The position numbers were made by a program, and so were the translations under genes. The notes below the pieces were generated by a model, which saw nothing but the letters and a program-made list of their open reading frames with translations, searched no databases and had not been told where the DNA came from. Shown here in pieces: positions 1 to 11,020 of a stretch of 35,207 nt of DNA (positions are counted from its first letter, which is position 1; every line of letters begins with the position of its first letter). Origin of the DNA: Gammaproteobacteria bacterium (GTDB lineage: Bacteria > Pseudomonadota > Gammaproteobacteria > Enterobacterales > Alteromonadaceae); contig JAHIWM010000151.1 of NCBI GenBank assembly GCA_018815765.1, positions 1 to 35,207 on the forward strand. Direction: 5' to 3'.

Positions 1-38
1 AAAGGCCAAAGGATGGGCAGAATAATCAGGTGGTTCAT
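1..38 (-). CDS. mnhD: Mrp/Mnh Na+/H+ antiporter subunit D, N-terminal fragment cut by the window edge
   Basis: ATG on the minus strand at 36-38 overlaps the mnhC stop (ATGA); reads MNHLIILPILWP; position downstream of mnhC fits the mnhA-C-D order. Confidence 0.6.
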   Translation of the reverse strand, partial: MNHLIILPILWP

Positions 39-391
39 GACGAAGCCCCTTGTCGGGTATTTTTCGCTAGCGGTAATTTACCGTCCACATGATCATTGCC
101 TAAATCAGCCCGGGCGCGGATCGACAGCACCACCAAAAAAGCGGTCATCGCAAAACCAATGACAATAGCAGTTAAGACTAAAGCCTGCGGCAAAGGGTCG
201 GCATAGTCTTCCGTCGCTTTAAGCACGGCGCCAGCACCCATTTTTAAACCACCACTGGCAAAAATGAATAAATTAACAGCGTAAGACAACATGGTCAGCC
301 CCAGCATCACAGCAAAAGTTCTAGCCCGTAAAATCAAAAATACCGCACTGCAGGTTAAAACCCCTATGATGATTGCAACCAGTAATTCCAT
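35..391 (-). CDS. mnhC: Na+/H+ antiporter subunit C (NuoK-like, MnhC/MrpC)
   Basis: 118 aa, three hydrophobic segments, NuoK-like; overlaps upstream mnhA by the stop/start TAATG. Confidence 0.9.
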   Translation of the reverse strand: MELLVAIIIGVLTCSAVFLILRARTFAVMLGLTMLSYAVNLFIFASGGLKMGAGAVLKATEDYADPLPQALVLTAIVIGFAMTAFLVVLSIRARADLGNDHVDGKLPLAKNTRQGASS

Positions 392-3189
392 TAGTTTTGC
401 CCCTCATGCACAGGTCTGTGATCTGTAGTCATTTTGCCCAGATTAGCCAGTATCATTAAGGTTGAACCTACTACTGTCAGATAAACACCTAAATCAAAAG
501 CGATAGCACTGGCCAGCTCTATTTCACCTAAAAGCGGCAGTTGGAAATAGTCAAACCAGGAGGTTAAAAAAGGTCGTTCAAACAGCCAACTGGCAGCACC
601 TGTCAGGGCGGAAATCAGCACACCGGCTGCAACAAGCCTGTGGTATTCCAGAGTCAGTCGCTGTTTTACCCAATCCACTCCCTGAGCTACATACTGCAGA
701 ATAATAGCGATAGCCGTAATCAAACCCGCCACAAATCCTCCACCAGGTAAGTTATGACCGCGGAAAAAGATATACACCGATACCAGCAGCGCCAGAGGCA
801 ATAAGGCCTGTGACACTACGGCCAGCAGCATAGGGTGTTTATCCAGCGCCCATTGCCTTCCTTCTGCATCTGAGCTGGGTTTAAACAGCGGCAAGCGGGT
901 TAACAACTTAAAGATCCCTAAAGCAGCGATACCCAATACAGTAATTTCACCTAAGGTATCAAAACCGCGGAAGTCGACCAGAATCACGTTGACAACGTTA
1001 TAGCCACCACCACCGCTTTTTGCGTTAGCGAGAAAAAAGTCGGAGATCCGCTGCTGTGGTTCCAACATCATGGCATAACTTAAGCTGCCAATCACCACAC
1101 CACAAACAGAGGCTATAGCACCATCGCGGATCAGTCGGCCAGCATTGGAGGCTCTGCTGATTTTATGCGGCAGAAAAAACAGCGCCAACATCAGCAGCAC
1201 TATAGTGACGACTTCAACAGACAACTGAGTTAATGCCAAATCCGGTGCTGAAAATCGTACAAAAATCAGCGTCACAACCAGACCGACGATAGAAATCATC
1301 ACCAAGGCCAATAAACGCTGGCGTTGGCACAATACAGTAGCAAAAGCGGCGATGATGGCGACCAGCATGGCAGTTAGCATCAACCCATCAACAGGTTGCA
1401 TGGCTTTATGCTGAGTGAACTGGCCCATTTGCTGCAACGGCCAAATCAGCAGCACCACGACGATCAAAAACATCCACAATAAATAGCGTTGTAACTCAGA
1501 AGATTCAAACTTCTGGTGCCATTTTTGCGCAGAACTCAGTACAGCTTTGATTTTTTGCTCAAACAATAGCAAGGGGTTCAGCTCTGGCAACTCAGCCTGA
1601 AAACGAAACAGGTGTTTGCGGTTCAGATACAACAAAATACCTAACGTCAGCGCCATCACACTCATCATCAGCGGCAAGTTCACCCCATGCCAAATCGACA
1701 AACTGTATTCAGGTAAAGGACCGCCCAGAGCGGCACTGGATGCAACGGCCAGTAAGTCCCCCACTATGTATTGCGGTGCCAGGCCTACCAGAATACAAAG
1801 CGCTACTAAAATTTCGACCGGCACCCGCATATAACGGGGTGGTTCATGCGGAGTGCGTGGCAAGCCCTTCGGCTGACCGTTAAAAAATACGTCATGAATA
1901 AAACGAGCTGAATAAGCCACAGATAAAGTTGCGGCTAATGTAGCCAGCACAGGGATCAGCCAGGACAAAGCGCCTAATACGTCCTGATGCAAAGTTTCCG
2001 CAAAAAACATCTCTTTGGACAAGAAGCCATTGAGTAAAGGCACACCAGCCATAGAGGCTGATGCCACCATAGCTAGCGTGGCTGTGACCGGCATAAATTG
2101 CCAGAGGCCGTTCAGTTTTCGCATATCCCGCGAACCTGATTCATGGTCAATAATACCGGCAGCCATAAACAACGAAGCCTTAAAAATGGCGTGGTTAATA
2201 ATATGGAAAATTGCAGCTACCGTCGCCAAGTCAGTGTCCAAACCCAGCAACAGTGTAATTAAACCTAAATGACTAATAGTGGAATAGGCCAGCAGGCCTT
2301 TTAAATCGTGCTGGAACAACGCCAGATAAGCACCGACCAGCAGCGTCGTCATACCGGTAATAGTCACCAATAAGAACCACAAATCTGAGCCAGCTAATAA
2401 CGGGTACATTCGTGCCAGCAAAAAAATACCAGCTTTGACCATAGTGGCCGAATGCAGATAAGCACTGACTGGAGTCGGCGCCGACATTGCATTAGGTAAC
2501 CAGAAATGAAACGGGAACTGGGCAGATTTAGTAAAAGCACCTAACAGCACCAGAATTAAAATCACTGGATACAAGCTGTGCTGCTGCAACACTTGAGCTT
2601 GAGATAACACCACATCCAGCTCAAAACTCCCCAGTACCTGGCCAATCAATAAAATGCCAGCCAATAAGGCCAAACCACCAAACCCCGTGATGGTTAGCGC
2701 CATACGGGCGCCCACCCGCGCATCCGCTCTGTGCCACCAGAAACTAATCAATAAAAAGGAGCTGATGCTGGTGAGCTCCCAAAATATCCAGAGCTGTATC
2801 AGGTTATTCGATAACACTATGCCGAGCATGGCCGTCATAAACAGCATTAAAAAGCCGTAAAAACGCGCCATCGAATCTTTAGCGGCCAGATAATAACGGG
2901 CATATAAAATCACCAGTAAACCAATACCCAGGATCAAAAATACAAAAAGCAGTGATAAACCATCCAGCCTGAAGCTTAAAGACAAGCCCAAAGCGTCCAC
3001 CCATGGCAACTTATAAAGCAGAGTTTCGCCGGAAAACACAGCTGGAGCCAGATGCAACACAAGGGCTAATGCAAGAGCGGGTAATACTGCAGTAGCCAAG
3101 GTGCTATAGCTACGTGACCAGCGAGCGGTCAGCACTGGCACTAAGGAGCCTAGTAAGGGGAATAAAACTAAAAACAGAAGTTCAATCAT
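391..3189 (-). CDS. mnhA: Monovalent cation/H+ antiporter subunit A (MnhA/MrpA, with fused MnhB-like C-terminus)
   Basis: 932 aa NuoL-like polytopic protein; motifs such as [31 protein letters not shown]-terminal [16 protein letters not shown] typical of the MnhB part. Confidence 0.93.
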   Translation of the reverse strand: MIELLFLVLFPLLGSLVPVLTARWSRSYSTLATAVLPALALALVLHLAPAVFSGETLLYKLPWVDALGLSLSFRLDGLSLLFVFLILGIGLLVILYARYYLAAKDSMARFYGFLMLFMTAMLGIVLSNNLIQLWIFWELTSISSFLLISFWWHRADARVGARMALTITGFGGLALLAGILLIGQVLGSFELDVVLSQAQVLQQHSLYPVILILVLLGAFTKSAQFPFHFWLPNAMSAPTPVSAYLHSATMVKAGIFLLARMYPLLAGSDLWFLLVTITGMTTLLVGAYLALFQHDLKGLLAYSTISHLGLITLLLGLDTDLATVAAIFHIINHAIFKASLFMAAGIIDHESGSRDMRKLNGLWQFMPVTATLAMVASASMAGVPLLNGFLSKEMFFAETLHQDVLGALSWLIPVLATLAATLSVAYSARFIHDVFFNGQPKGLPRTPHEPPRYMRVPVEILVALCILVGLAPQYIVGDLLAVASSAALGGPLPEYSLSIWHGVNLPLMMSVMALTLGILLYLNRKHLFRFQAELPELNPLLLFEQKIKAVLSSAQKWHQKFESSELQRYLLWMFLIVVVLLIWPLQQMGQFTQHKAMQPVDGLMLTAMLVAIIAAFATVLCQRQRLLALVMISIVGLVVTLIFVRFSAPDLALTQLSVEVVTIVLLMLALFFLPHKISRASNAGRLIRDGAIASVCGVVIGSLSYAMMLEPQQRISDFFLANAKSGGGGYNVVNVILVDFRGFDTLGEITVLGIAALGIFKLLTRLPLFKPSSDAEGRQWALDKHPMLLAVVSQALLPLALLVSVYIFFRGHNLPGGGFVAGLITAIAIILQYVAQGVDWVKQRLTLEYHRLVAAGVLISALTGAASWLFERPFLTSWFDYFQLPLLGEIELASAIAFDLGVYLTVVGSTLMILANLGKMTTDHRPVHEGQN

Positions 3190-3394
3190 GTAATTGCGTC
3201 CTCTTTGCAGGCTTAATGGTGTTCATTTTCATCAACAAAGAAAACGACATAAGCAGTGTGGCAAGCAATCAACTTTTTTGCGCCAGACAGAGGGTGAAAT
3301 ACCCTGAAAATTTTATATGCTGTACTTTATACCTGTCTGACTGTGGGCTGTCCAGACGTTCTGGTGGATGACAAGCTGAAGTGGGAAAAACAAA

Positions 3395-3420
3395 GGATCA
3401 GAGGAATACCCCTCTGATCC
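3395..3420 (-). terminator. Intrinsic terminator of nhaB
   Basis: Perfect 10 bp stem GGATCAGAGG/CCTCTGATCC with 6 nt loop, followed on the minus strand by TTTGTTTTT. Confidence 0.8.
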
Positions 3421-3428
3421 ATAACAAC

Positions 3429-5018
3429 TTAGTGTCCTGTAGCTACTGCTGCAGCAGCCGCTGCGGCATCATAATGATGGATCCAACCTGCGGCATACAT
3501 CCAATGCGTCACTTCAGGCAGCAGGAAGGTAGTACTAAGCAGACCCACTATGCCCAGCACTATAGTGTAGGGAATTGCCATCCATACCATTTTCATATAG
3601 GACAAGCGAATGAGTGGAGCCAGAGCGCTGGTGAGCAGGAACAAAAACGCCGCCTGACCATTAGGTGTTGCCACGCTGGGTAAATTTGTACCGGCATTAA
3701 TGGCAATAGCCAACATTTCAAACTGTTCACGACTGATGGTGCCAGCTTGCCATGCGGTTTTCACTTCATTGATATAAACAGTGCCAACAAAGACGTTGTC
3801 ACTGACCATGGATAACAAACCATTGGCCAAAAACAGCACTGCCATTTGTTCCTGACCATCAAAGGTTAAAACAAAATCAATCACAGGTTTAAATAAATGC
3901 TGGTCGATAATGACGGCCACAACGGCAAAAAACACCACCAATAAAGAGGTAAAAGGTAAGGCTTCCTGGAAGGCTTTGCCAATAGCGTGCTCATCAGTTA
4001 CACCACAGAAGGTGGTCGCCAGAATAATCACCATTAAGCCAATTAAGCCAACTGAAGCCAAATGCAGGCTTAAACAAATAATCAGCAGGATCGCGATAAT
4101 GCTCTGAACCCATAATTTACTGACGTCAGAAGCAGTCATGCGCTCGGTCTGGTAATTATCATAAGCAATTAATACATCCTGCACAGCCACAGGCAAACGC
4201 ACACCAAAATCAAACAAGCGGAACTTTTCCAGCACTATGGTCGTCAGTAAGCCTGCAATTAACACTGGAATACTGATAGCAGCCATACGCAAAGCAAACT
4301 CGCCAAAGCCCCAGCCTACAGCTTCAGCAATAATCAGGTTTTGTGGCTCTCCAACCATAGTGGAAACACCACCCAAAGCAGTACCTACACCCGCATGCAT
4401 CAACAAGTTACGCAAGAAACCACGGAACGCATCTAAATCAGCACGGGATAATTCAGCGACATCGGTATCTTCATTATGGTTGTGTGGATCCGGGAATTTT
4501 TTGCCTGAGGATATCTTGTGGTAAATCGCATAAAAGCCTATACCTACGGCAATAATGACCGCAACCACAGTTAACGCATCTAAAAACGCTGACAAAAATG
4601 CGGCCATACAAACAAAAGCTAACGACAAATTGGTTTTTGAACGCACGCGGATCAATAACTTGGTAAAGACAAACAGCAGCAGGTCTTTGACAAAGTGAAT
4701 ACCAGCCACCATAAAGACCAGCAGTAAAATCACTTCAATATTTACTTCAATTTCATGCATCACCTTAGTGGTACTGGTCATGCCCATCGCAATAGCCTGT
4801 AACACCAATAAACCGCCAGGCTGTAATGGATAACATTTCAGCGCCATCGCCAAAGTGAAGATAAACTCAACCACTAAAGCCCAACCCGCTATGTAGGGGT
4901 TTTGCAAAAACAAAATAGGATTAATAAAAAGAAAAGCGATGATACTTAGTTTGTACCAGTTTGGCGCCTGCCCGAGAAAGTTGTTGTACAAGGCCAAAGC
5001 CATGCCTGATGGTTTCAT
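3429..5018 (-). CDS. nhaB: Na+/H+ antiporter NhaB
   Basis: 529 aa; close resemblance to NhaB ([83 protein letters not shown]). Confidence 0.95.
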   Translation of the reverse strand: MKPSGMALALYNNFLGQAPNWYKLSIIAFLFINPILFLQNPYIAGWALVVEFIFTLAMALKCYPLQPGGLLVLQAIAMGMTSTTKVMHEIEVNIEVILLLVFMVAGIHFVKDLLLFVFTKLLIRVRSKTNLSLAFVCMAAFLSAFLDALTVVAVIIAVGIGFYAIYHKISSGKKFPDPHNHNEDTDVAELSRADLDAFRGFLRNLLMHAGVGTALGGVSTMVGEPQNLIIAEAVGWGFGEFALRMAAISIPVLIAGLLTTIVLEKFRLFDFGVRLPVAVQDVLIAYDNYQTERMTASDVSKLWVQSIIAILLIICLSLHLASVGLIGLMVIILATTFCGVTDEHAIGKAFQEALPFTSLLVVFFAVVAVIIDQHLFKPVIDFVLTFDGQEQMAVLFLANGLLSMVSDNVFVGTVYINEVKTAWQAGTISREQFEMLAIAINAGTNLPSVATPNGQAAFLFLLTSALAPLIRLSYMKMVWMAIPYTIVLGIVGLLSTTFLLPEVTHWMYAAGWIHHYDAAAAAAAVATGH

Positions 5019-5436
5019 AGTGTTTACCCGAGTTCGAATTGTTGCGTGTTGGATTTATGTTTTGTTATTTACCATAGTTCAATTCTGTGTAAAGGTGATG
5101 ACAATTAGCACAGAAATTATCAGGTAGTTCAGTTTGTTATACCTAGCACACCCGTTTTTGTCCAGACAGATTACAACGCCAATGAGACCAGAGGAATAAA
5201 TAAAAGGCGAGCACCAGTCACCCGGGTTCATTTGGCTAAAAATCAGCTTTTGATGATGAAAACAGGATGTAACCAACATAAAGCAAAGAAAAACACAAAA
5301 AAACACAAAATTCATAGCTTCCTGAGTTGTCACTCTGCAAAAAAGTGAGTAAAACATCTGTGCTTGTTTGAACTTTATTCACAAAAACTAAAATATCAGC
5401 TTAACTTAATTGAAGTAATTACTGCAGGAACTCATT

Positions 5437-5619
5437 ATGGCAATACTCAACGTTGCACAAGTCGCCGCCTTTTTAGGCATTCAGGAGATCCGTGTCGAAC
5501 GTCTGGCTCGCGAAAATCTGCTGGTTGCCAATGGCAAGGATGAACAAGGCAAACCTGTGTTTGATGAGGAAGATGTAAAACGCTACAAAATTCTGGCCGA
5601 AAGACTAGGCGGACTTTAA
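5437..5619 (+). CDS. Small helix-turn-helix (MerR/excisionase-like) protein
   Basis: 60 aa, MAILNVAQVAAFLGIQEIRVERLARENLLVANGKDEQGKPVFDEEDVKRY matches the HTH_17/excisionase pattern. Confidence 0.6.
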   Translation: MAILNVAQVAAFLGIQEIRVERLARENLLVANGKDEQGKPVFDEEDVKRYKILAERLGGL

Positions 5620-5623
5620 AGCT

Positions 5624-6517
5624 CTAGCTCTGAACAAGCCGCAGTAAAAGCTGGTAACAGTCTGCTGCGGCTTGTTTGTATCTGGGATCCTGATTTTCCA
5701 ACTCTTCCTGCCAGTACCATAACCAGCAAAAACCTGAATACACCACTTTCGCCAATGCTACTTTTTCCATTAACTGCACACTGCAGGATGCTCCCCTGGA
5801 GGCTCTGTAACTATCAAGCAGTTGCTGTTGTTCTGTGTCCGATAAATCAAACTGCACTATAAGTGCCACTAAATCAAAGACCACATCCGCCAGTTGGCAG
5901 TATTCAAAATCTATCAGCCACAACTTGTTCTGCCACAGCAACATATTCTGCGCATGCAAATCCATATGGCATAAGCCAATATCAGCCTGAAAATACTGCA
6001 AATCACGGGCTGCGGTGATCAAAGGCGACCAGATTTTTTCCGCTTCGGCCGTCCAGTGTGGCTCCAGTTGTTTTTTCAGTTGTTGTAAATAAAGCCAGGG
6101 ATCCAGTACAGCGGTTTGCACAGGCAACTGGTGCAAGGTCGCCAGCTTTTGAGCCAAACCAGCAAGGTTCTGCCTGATGTATGCAGCTGAAGGAGCTTGA
6201 GCATCAGGTAAAAACTCAGTGATCAGCATCCGCTGATGATTATTCAGACACAAAGGGGCTGGAGCTAAGCCAACAGCAGCTGCAGCGTGCTGGCAACGTA
6301 ATTCCTGTTGCCGGCATACTCCCAACACTGAAGGGCCATAGTGCCGTAACACGTAATGCCCTCTGTCAGTCTGAACCTGAAAAGAGCTGGTTCTTTTGCC
6401 TTGGGTCAGTTGCTTAAGCAGCACAGGCTTATGCTCGGCAAAAAACTCCAGCTGTTGGCATAAATGCCAGATCACGCGGGATGAGTCTGCTGTTGTTGCT
6501 GATAGCTGCTGCGCCAT
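5624..6517 (-). CDS. Aminoglycoside phosphotransferase/choline kinase-fold kinase, probable thiamine kinase (ThiK-like)
   Basis: Brenner motif HMDLHAQNMLLWQNKLWLIDFEYC; ORF runs from 6628 but the likely start is MAQQLSATT at 6517; last gene of the TPP-riboswitch operon. Confidence 0.75.
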   Translation of the reverse strand: MAQQLSATTADSSRVIWHLCQQLEFFAEHKPVLLKQLTQGKRTSSFQVQTDRGHYVLRHYGPSVLGVCRQQELRCQHAAAAVGLAPAPLCLNNHQRMLITEFLPDAQAPSAAYIRQNLAGLAQKLATLHQLPVQTAVLDPWLYLQQLKKQLEPHWTAEAEKIWSPLITAARDLQYFQADIGLCHMDLHAQNMLLWQNKLWLIDFEYCQLADVVFDLVALIVQFDLSDTEQQQLLDSYRASRGASCSVQLMEKVALAKVVYSGFCWLWYWQEELENQDPRYKQAAADCYQLLLRLVQS

Positions 6518-7098
6518 ACAAAAAATCCGATCAAGGCAATGATGGTATAGAGTACAAAAAGTGCCGTCGTAAAATACAGATGTTTTTGTATATACACATA
6601 AATACAGACGGCATCGATCACCACCCAATACAGCCAGTTCGATACCACTTTGCGTGCCACCAGATAAGTCGTCATCACACTAAAAGCTGTAGTTTGTGCA
6701 TCTATGTAAGCAAAATCAGCGTGAGTGTACTGGCTCATCAGATAACCCAGAACCACGCCAGCAAGTGCAGTACCTGTAATTAAATTCAGATGAGTGCTGG
6801 CTGACCATTCGGTCATACCGGACTGCCCTGCTGGTAATTGCAGATTCTGCTGACGCCAACTGTACCAGCCATACAACGCCATACCGGCGTAATACAACTG
6901 CAGCAGCGCATCGGATAACAGCGCCGAATGCCACATGATGTGGGTATACAACAAGGTGCTGAGTAAAGCGGCTGGCCAGCACCATAAGCTTTGCCGCATC
7001 GCCAGCAGTACATAAGCCAGCGCCGACAAAGTCGCCGCCAGCTCCAGCTGAGTCAAGGTTTGCCAGCCGCTAAACAGCTGCCACCAGGATTCCGTCAT
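6472..7098 (-). CDS. pnuT: PnuC-family transporter, probable thiamine transporter PnuT
   Basis: 208 aa PnuC-like with several TM segments; overlaps the thiamine-binding gene (ATGA) in the TPP-riboswitch operon. Confidence 0.78.
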   Translation of the reverse strand: MTESWWQLFSGWQTLTQLELAATLSALAYVLLAMRQSLWCWPAALLSTLLYTHIMWHSALLSDALLQLYYAGMALYGWYSWRQQNLQLPAGQSGMTEWSASTHLNLITGTALAGVVLGYLMSQYTHADFAYIDAQTTAFSVMTTYLVARKVVSNWLYWVVIDAVCIYVYIQKHLYFTTALFVLYTIIALIGFFVWRSSYQQQQQTHPA

Positions 7099-7349
7099 GG
7101 CCGTAAATCACCGTGCAGAAACTTCACCACAAACACCACTTTGCCATAAGTTTCAAAAGACCAGCGAATGCCCTGCTGCAACAACGCCATCACTTCGTCG
7201 TAATCACCAAAAACTTGCGTGCTCAGTGTATTGGTGATCACCAGCACGTTAGGGTTAGTATTTAACAGTTCAATAAAACCTTTGATAGGCTCAATGTAAT
7301 CACTGGTGAGTGGGTATTTACTGATTTCAATAGATAATTTCATCATCAA
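7095..7349 (-). CDS. Thiamine-binding protein (MTH1187/YkoF-like fold)
   Basis: 84 aa, MKLSIEISKYPLTSDYIEPIKGFIELLN..VLVITNTLSTQVFGDYDEVMALL; operon context. Confidence 0.72.
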   Translation of the reverse strand: MMMKLSIEISKYPLTSDYIEPIKGFIELLNTNPNVLVITNTLSTQVFGDYDEVMALLQQGIRWSFETYGKVVFVVKFLHGDLRP

Positions 7350-7364
7350 TTCCTTAATTAATGC

Positions 7365-9455
7365 TTAAAACTGGTAGCTGGCTGTCACACCAATACGGCG
7401 TGGTTCACCTAATTGTTCATAGGTATGAGGCTCGTAGTCATCACGTGGGTCGTTACCAAAGTAAAAGCCCCGAACGCCGTAGTCTTCATCCAGCGCATTG
7501 CGACTCCAGAGCGCCAGTTGCAGATCATCCCACTGGTACTGCAGGCGTAAATTCACTAAGTGCATTTGCTCTGAACGGGAGTCGTGGCTGTCGGAATAAT
7601 AAAATGCTGCTTTGCTTTGCAGACCCAGATTAAAACTCAAGTCAGAGGTCAGTAACCACTCACTGTTGACACTGTATTGATACTTTGGCGCATGCGCCTG
7701 ATCGCGGCCCGTTTTATCTATGCCCTCTTCCGTGACAAAACCACGGATTTCACTATCAAGCCAGGCGGCATTGGCAAACAAAGTCCAGCTGTCCGTCAGT
7801 TGCACCCGACTTTCCACTTCCAGGCCATGATTACGGCCTGAAGCGGCGTTATCCATAAAGCCAATAAAGGACTGATCACGGGTGACCCAACTATTGACCT
7901 GCATCTCATCACGCCACATGGCAAATAAAGCCACCCGACTGACGACACGTTGATCAGCAGAACTGGCTTTAACACCAAACTCGGCATTCCATAACGTCTC
8001 AGGCGAAAAATTGGCTTTGCTGTTTAAGTAGTCTGCCAAATCCTCGGAGCCGCTGCCCTGCGCTTTACCCAGAGCTTCACCATTGACGCCACCTGCTTTG
8101 TAACCCCTTGACCCCAACAAATAAAGGCTTGTTGAATCGGTAAGCGCTAAACTTAAACTCAGTTTGCCGCCCCACATCAGTTCGTCGTTTTGCTGAGCAA
8201 TGCCATTGCTGTCGCTGTATTCATCGTCATAACGTTCAGCTCGGGCGCCAGAAGTTAAACTCCAGCCATCCCCTAAATCGCTGGTCCACTCCCCAAATAA
8301 CGCCAGATTCTGGCGTTTAAAATCACTGAAAAACTGTGCAGCCTGCCATAAATCCCAGTTCCAGAATTGACGTTCTAAATCAGTTTGCTGACCACTGGCA
8401 TACCAGCCGGCAACCCAATTGCTTTGATCTTTGCCTAAAAAACGCTGTTCCAGACTCCACTGATCACGCTGCCGTAAATATCTGTCTGTGGTGGCATAGC
8501 CATCAGGGTGAATACCTTCATAACTCCAGTCTTCGTCAAAGCCATAGTCGGTATCGGCAGTCAGGCCACTGAGTTGTGTGTAGACATTAGCCCAACTTAA
8601 GCCCTGATAATCCGCTTTGATAGCTAAAGCACGGCTTTGCTGTTCATCTTGCCCTGGTTTATCCGATAAGGTGGTGCGGTTGCGATCTAAAGAAAACACA
8701 TCGTAGCCATTATTGATATCACGGTAATGGCCAATAAAATCCAGCGTCAGATCGCTCGTCGCCAGATAACGCAGCGCAGCACGGGCTGAGGTTTCGTCAA
8801 TATTGTTGGTATCGTCACGCTTTAAAAAGCTGTTGTCGATAAAGCCGTCTGAGCTTTGATGATCAGCTGCCACACGATAAGCCCACTGCTGGTTGATCGC
8901 ATTGCTGTAAGCGCCGCTTAGCTGGTAGCTATCGTAGTTAGCCAAAGTAGCGCTCAACTGACCTTCACCTTCAAAGCTCGGAGCATTAGAAGTTAAATTC
9001 AGCATACCGGCCATCGCATTGGCACCAAAGCGGGTAGCTTCAGGGCCGCGGAATATCTCCACTTGCTGCACATCAGCCAAAGAGCTGACACCTAAAGCTG
9101 AATAATCAATGCCATCAATCAGCACACCCACCGATGGATTGATGCTGTCGACAAACTCACTGCGCTCGCCTATACCCCGAATTTGTAAAAAACGACCACG
9201 GGACGCACCAGCCGAAAAGTTCACGTTGGCGGCTTGTTGCAACAAATCATCTAAATGTTGGGCGTTCTGACGGCTGATATCCTGTTGACTCAACACCAGG
9301 ATACTACCAGGCAGCTTTTGTAACTGCTGCTGCCGGAAATCGCCTTGCACCAGAATACGCTCTACCCCTTGTTCAGGCGTAGGGCTTTCTTCAGCACTAA
9401 TAGTTGGTGATAAGGCGGCCAGAATGGCCAGGGATAAATAAGAAACTCGAGACAT
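7365..9455 (-). CDS. TonB-dependent receptor, predicted thiamin(e) outer-membrane receptor
   Basis: 696 aa with signal peptide, plug domain (GSILVLSQQDISRQNAQHLDDLLQQ), beta-barrel ending in YQF; directly downstream of a TPP riboswitch. Confidence 0.9.
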   Translation of the reverse strand: MSRVSYLSLAILAALSPTISAEESPTPEQGVERILVQGDFRQQQLQKLPGSILVLSQQDISRQNAQHLDDLLQQAANVNFSAGASRGRFLQIRGIGERSEFVDSINPSVGVLIDGIDYSALGVSSLADVQQVEIFRGPEATRFGANAMAGMLNLTSNAPSFEGEGQLSATLANYDSYQLSGAYSNAINQQWAYRVAADHQSSDGFIDNSFLKRDDTNNIDETSARAALRYLATSDLTLDFIGHYRDINNGYDVFSLDRNRTTLSDKPGQDEQQSRALAIKADYQGLSWANVYTQLSGLTADTDYGFDEDWSYEGIHPDGYATTDRYLRQRDQWSLEQRFLGKDQSNWVAGWYASGQQTDLERQFWNWDLWQAAQFFSDFKRQNLALFGEWTSDLGDGWSLTSGARAERYDDEYSDSNGIAQQNDELMWGGKLSLSLALTDSTSLYLLGSRGYKAGGVNGEALGKAQGSGSEDLADYLNSKANFSPETLWNAEFGVKASSADQRVVSRVALFAMWRDEMQVNSWVTRDQSFIGFMDNAASGRNHGLEVESRVQLTDSWTLFANAAWLDSEIRGFVTEEGIDKTGRDQAHAPKYQYSVNSEWLLTSDLSFNLGLQSKAAFYYSDSHDSRSEQMHLVNLRLQYQWDDLQLALWSRNALDEDYGVRGFYFGNDPRDDYEPHTYEQLGEPRRIGVTASYQF

Positions 9456-9511
9456 ATGATTCTACTCCATATCGAAAAGTAGGATCACCAAAGCAAAAGG
9501 AATACAGAAGT

Positions 9512-9597
9512 ACCATCCCTCCGCCGGTATGATCCGGATCAGGTTCGAAGGGTTCGCGTTTGACGGCGTCTCAGCTAAAAGCACCCCTTGGTTCGCG
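9512..9597 (-). promoter_or_regulatory. TPP (THI-element) riboswitch
   Basis: Minus strand: AAGGGGTGCTTTTAGCTGAGACGCC...ACCCTTCGAACCTGATCCGGATCATACCGGCGGAGGGATGG, containing the conserved CTGAGA and GAACCTGATCCGGATCATACCGGCG boxes. Confidence 0.95.
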
Positions 9598-9670
9598 GCG
9601 GAGTGTAACGGCTTTTTTTCAGACAGGCAATTGCCAGATTTGCAATCTTTATACAAATCTGGCCTGAGGA

Positions 9671-11020
9671 TTACACCAAAACAGGTAAATACCAGCTGGC
9701 AATAGAGAAATAAATCACGACGCCAGCCACGTCAGCAATAGAGGTGATCAGAGGTCCGCTGGCGGTTGCAGGGTCCATACCAAAACGGCTGAGTAAAAAG
9801 GGTAAAGACAAGCCAACTAAACTGCCAACCAGCACCACAATCAGCATAGTGGCAGCGACCACCAGCGCTATGTCCAGCCCGCCGCGCCAGTAACCCAGCG
9901 CATAGACAGCAACAGCCATAGTGATCCCCAATAAACCAGCCACCAGTACTTCTTTGCCGAGCATCTTGCCCCAGTGGCGTAATTTAATATCGCCAGTGGC
10001 TAAAGCCCGCACCATCAAAGTACCAGCCTGAGCGCCGGCATTGCCGCTACTGGCAATCAATAACGGCAGGAAAAACAGCAAGGCTATATGTTCAGAAATA
10101 ATTTGCTCAAAAGCAGCTAAACCTGCGCCTGAGAAAATATTGCCAAACACCAGCACCACCAGCCACACCACGCGTTTGCGATATAACAGGCTGATTTTGG
10201 CATCTCTGACACTGCCTTCCAGCTTGCCGATAGTGGCTGTTTTGTGAAAATCTTCAGTCGCTTCGGCGGCTGCTACGTCCATCGCGTCATCGTGCGTGAC
10301 AATACCGACTAACTGCCCTTGCGCATTGACCACAGGAATAGCAATTAAGTCGTACTTCGCCACCAGCGAAGCCACTTCTTCCTGCGCAGTATCAACATGC
10401 ACATGAATAGGATCATGTTTCATCACGTCATCAACCAACGCATAAGTCGGCGCCAGAATCAACTCACGCAACGACAAAGCGCCAATCAAAATACGGTCCT
10501 GATCCACCACATAAGACAGGTAAATAGTTTCTTTATCCGGCGCTTCGTTTCTGAGTACTTCAATAGCTTGAGCAGCAGTTAAGTCCGGCGACAACATGGC
10601 GTAATCCGAACTCATAATGGCGCCAGCCGTGCCTTCTGAATAAGCTGACAAACTCAATACATCATCGCGCTCAGCCTGAGCTAAAGCGGGTAATAAGGCT
10701 TGTTTTTGCGCATCGGACAGCTTATTAAACAAGTCAGCCCGTTCATCCGACGACATTTGGCGAATCACAGGAGTAAAGTCGTGACGACTGACATTATGTG
10801 CCAGTTCAACCTGCTGATCTTCAGGCAAGTAGCTGAATACTTCGGCCTGTGTGCTTAATGGAAAACAACTTAACAGTTGCCACTGATGTTCAGTGGAAAA
10901 TTCAGCCAAAGCGCCAGCTAAGTCGGCTGCGTGCGTATCAGCCAAACGAATATGCAATACAGAGAAATCGCCGCTCTCCAGAGCAGCACGTAATGTATGG
11001 ATCAGAACTAAGGGTTCCAT
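9671..11020 (-). CDS. mgtE: Magnesium transporter MgtE
   Basis: MgtE N domain, two CBS domains and C-terminal TM domain (SSGNAGAQAGTLMVRALATGDI); start chosen at ATG 11020 with SD GGAGGTG rather than TTG 11053. Confidence 0.93.
   Translation of the reverse strand: MEPLVLIHTLRAALESGDFSVLHIRLADTHAADLAGALAEFSTEHQWQLLSCFPLSTQAEVFSYLPEDQQVELAHNVSRHDFTPVIRQMSSDERADLFNKLSDAQKQALLPALAQAERDDVLSLSAYSEGTAGAIMSSDYAMLSPDLTAAQAIEVLRNEAPDKETIYLSYVVDQDRILIGALSLRELILAPTYALVDDVMKHDPIHVHVDTAQEEVASLVAKYDLIAIPVVNAQGQLVGIVTHDDAMDVAAAEATEDFHKTATIGKLEGSVRDAKISLLYRKRVVWLVVLVFGNIFSGAGLAAFEQIISEHIALLFFLPLLIASSGNAGAQAGTLMVRALATGDIKLRHWGKMLGKEVLVAGLLGITMAVAVYALGYWRGGLDIALVVAATMLIVVLVGSLVGLSLPFLLSRFGMDPATASGPLITSIADVAGVVIYFSIASWYLPVLV

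Noticed and set aside
1616-2860. Plus-strand ORFs opposite mnhA (72, 85, 68 aa)
   Set aside because: Antisense shadows of a well-supported membrane protein gene; lysine/proline-rich compositional artefacts.
5079-5357. 92 aa minus-strand ORF upstream of nhaB
   Set aside because: Low-complexity, AT-rich intergenic translation with no family resemblance or clear start signal; likely spurious.
9462-9656. 64 aa ORF over the TPP riboswitch
   Set aside because: Overlaps the riboswitch almost completely; the RNA element explains the sequence.
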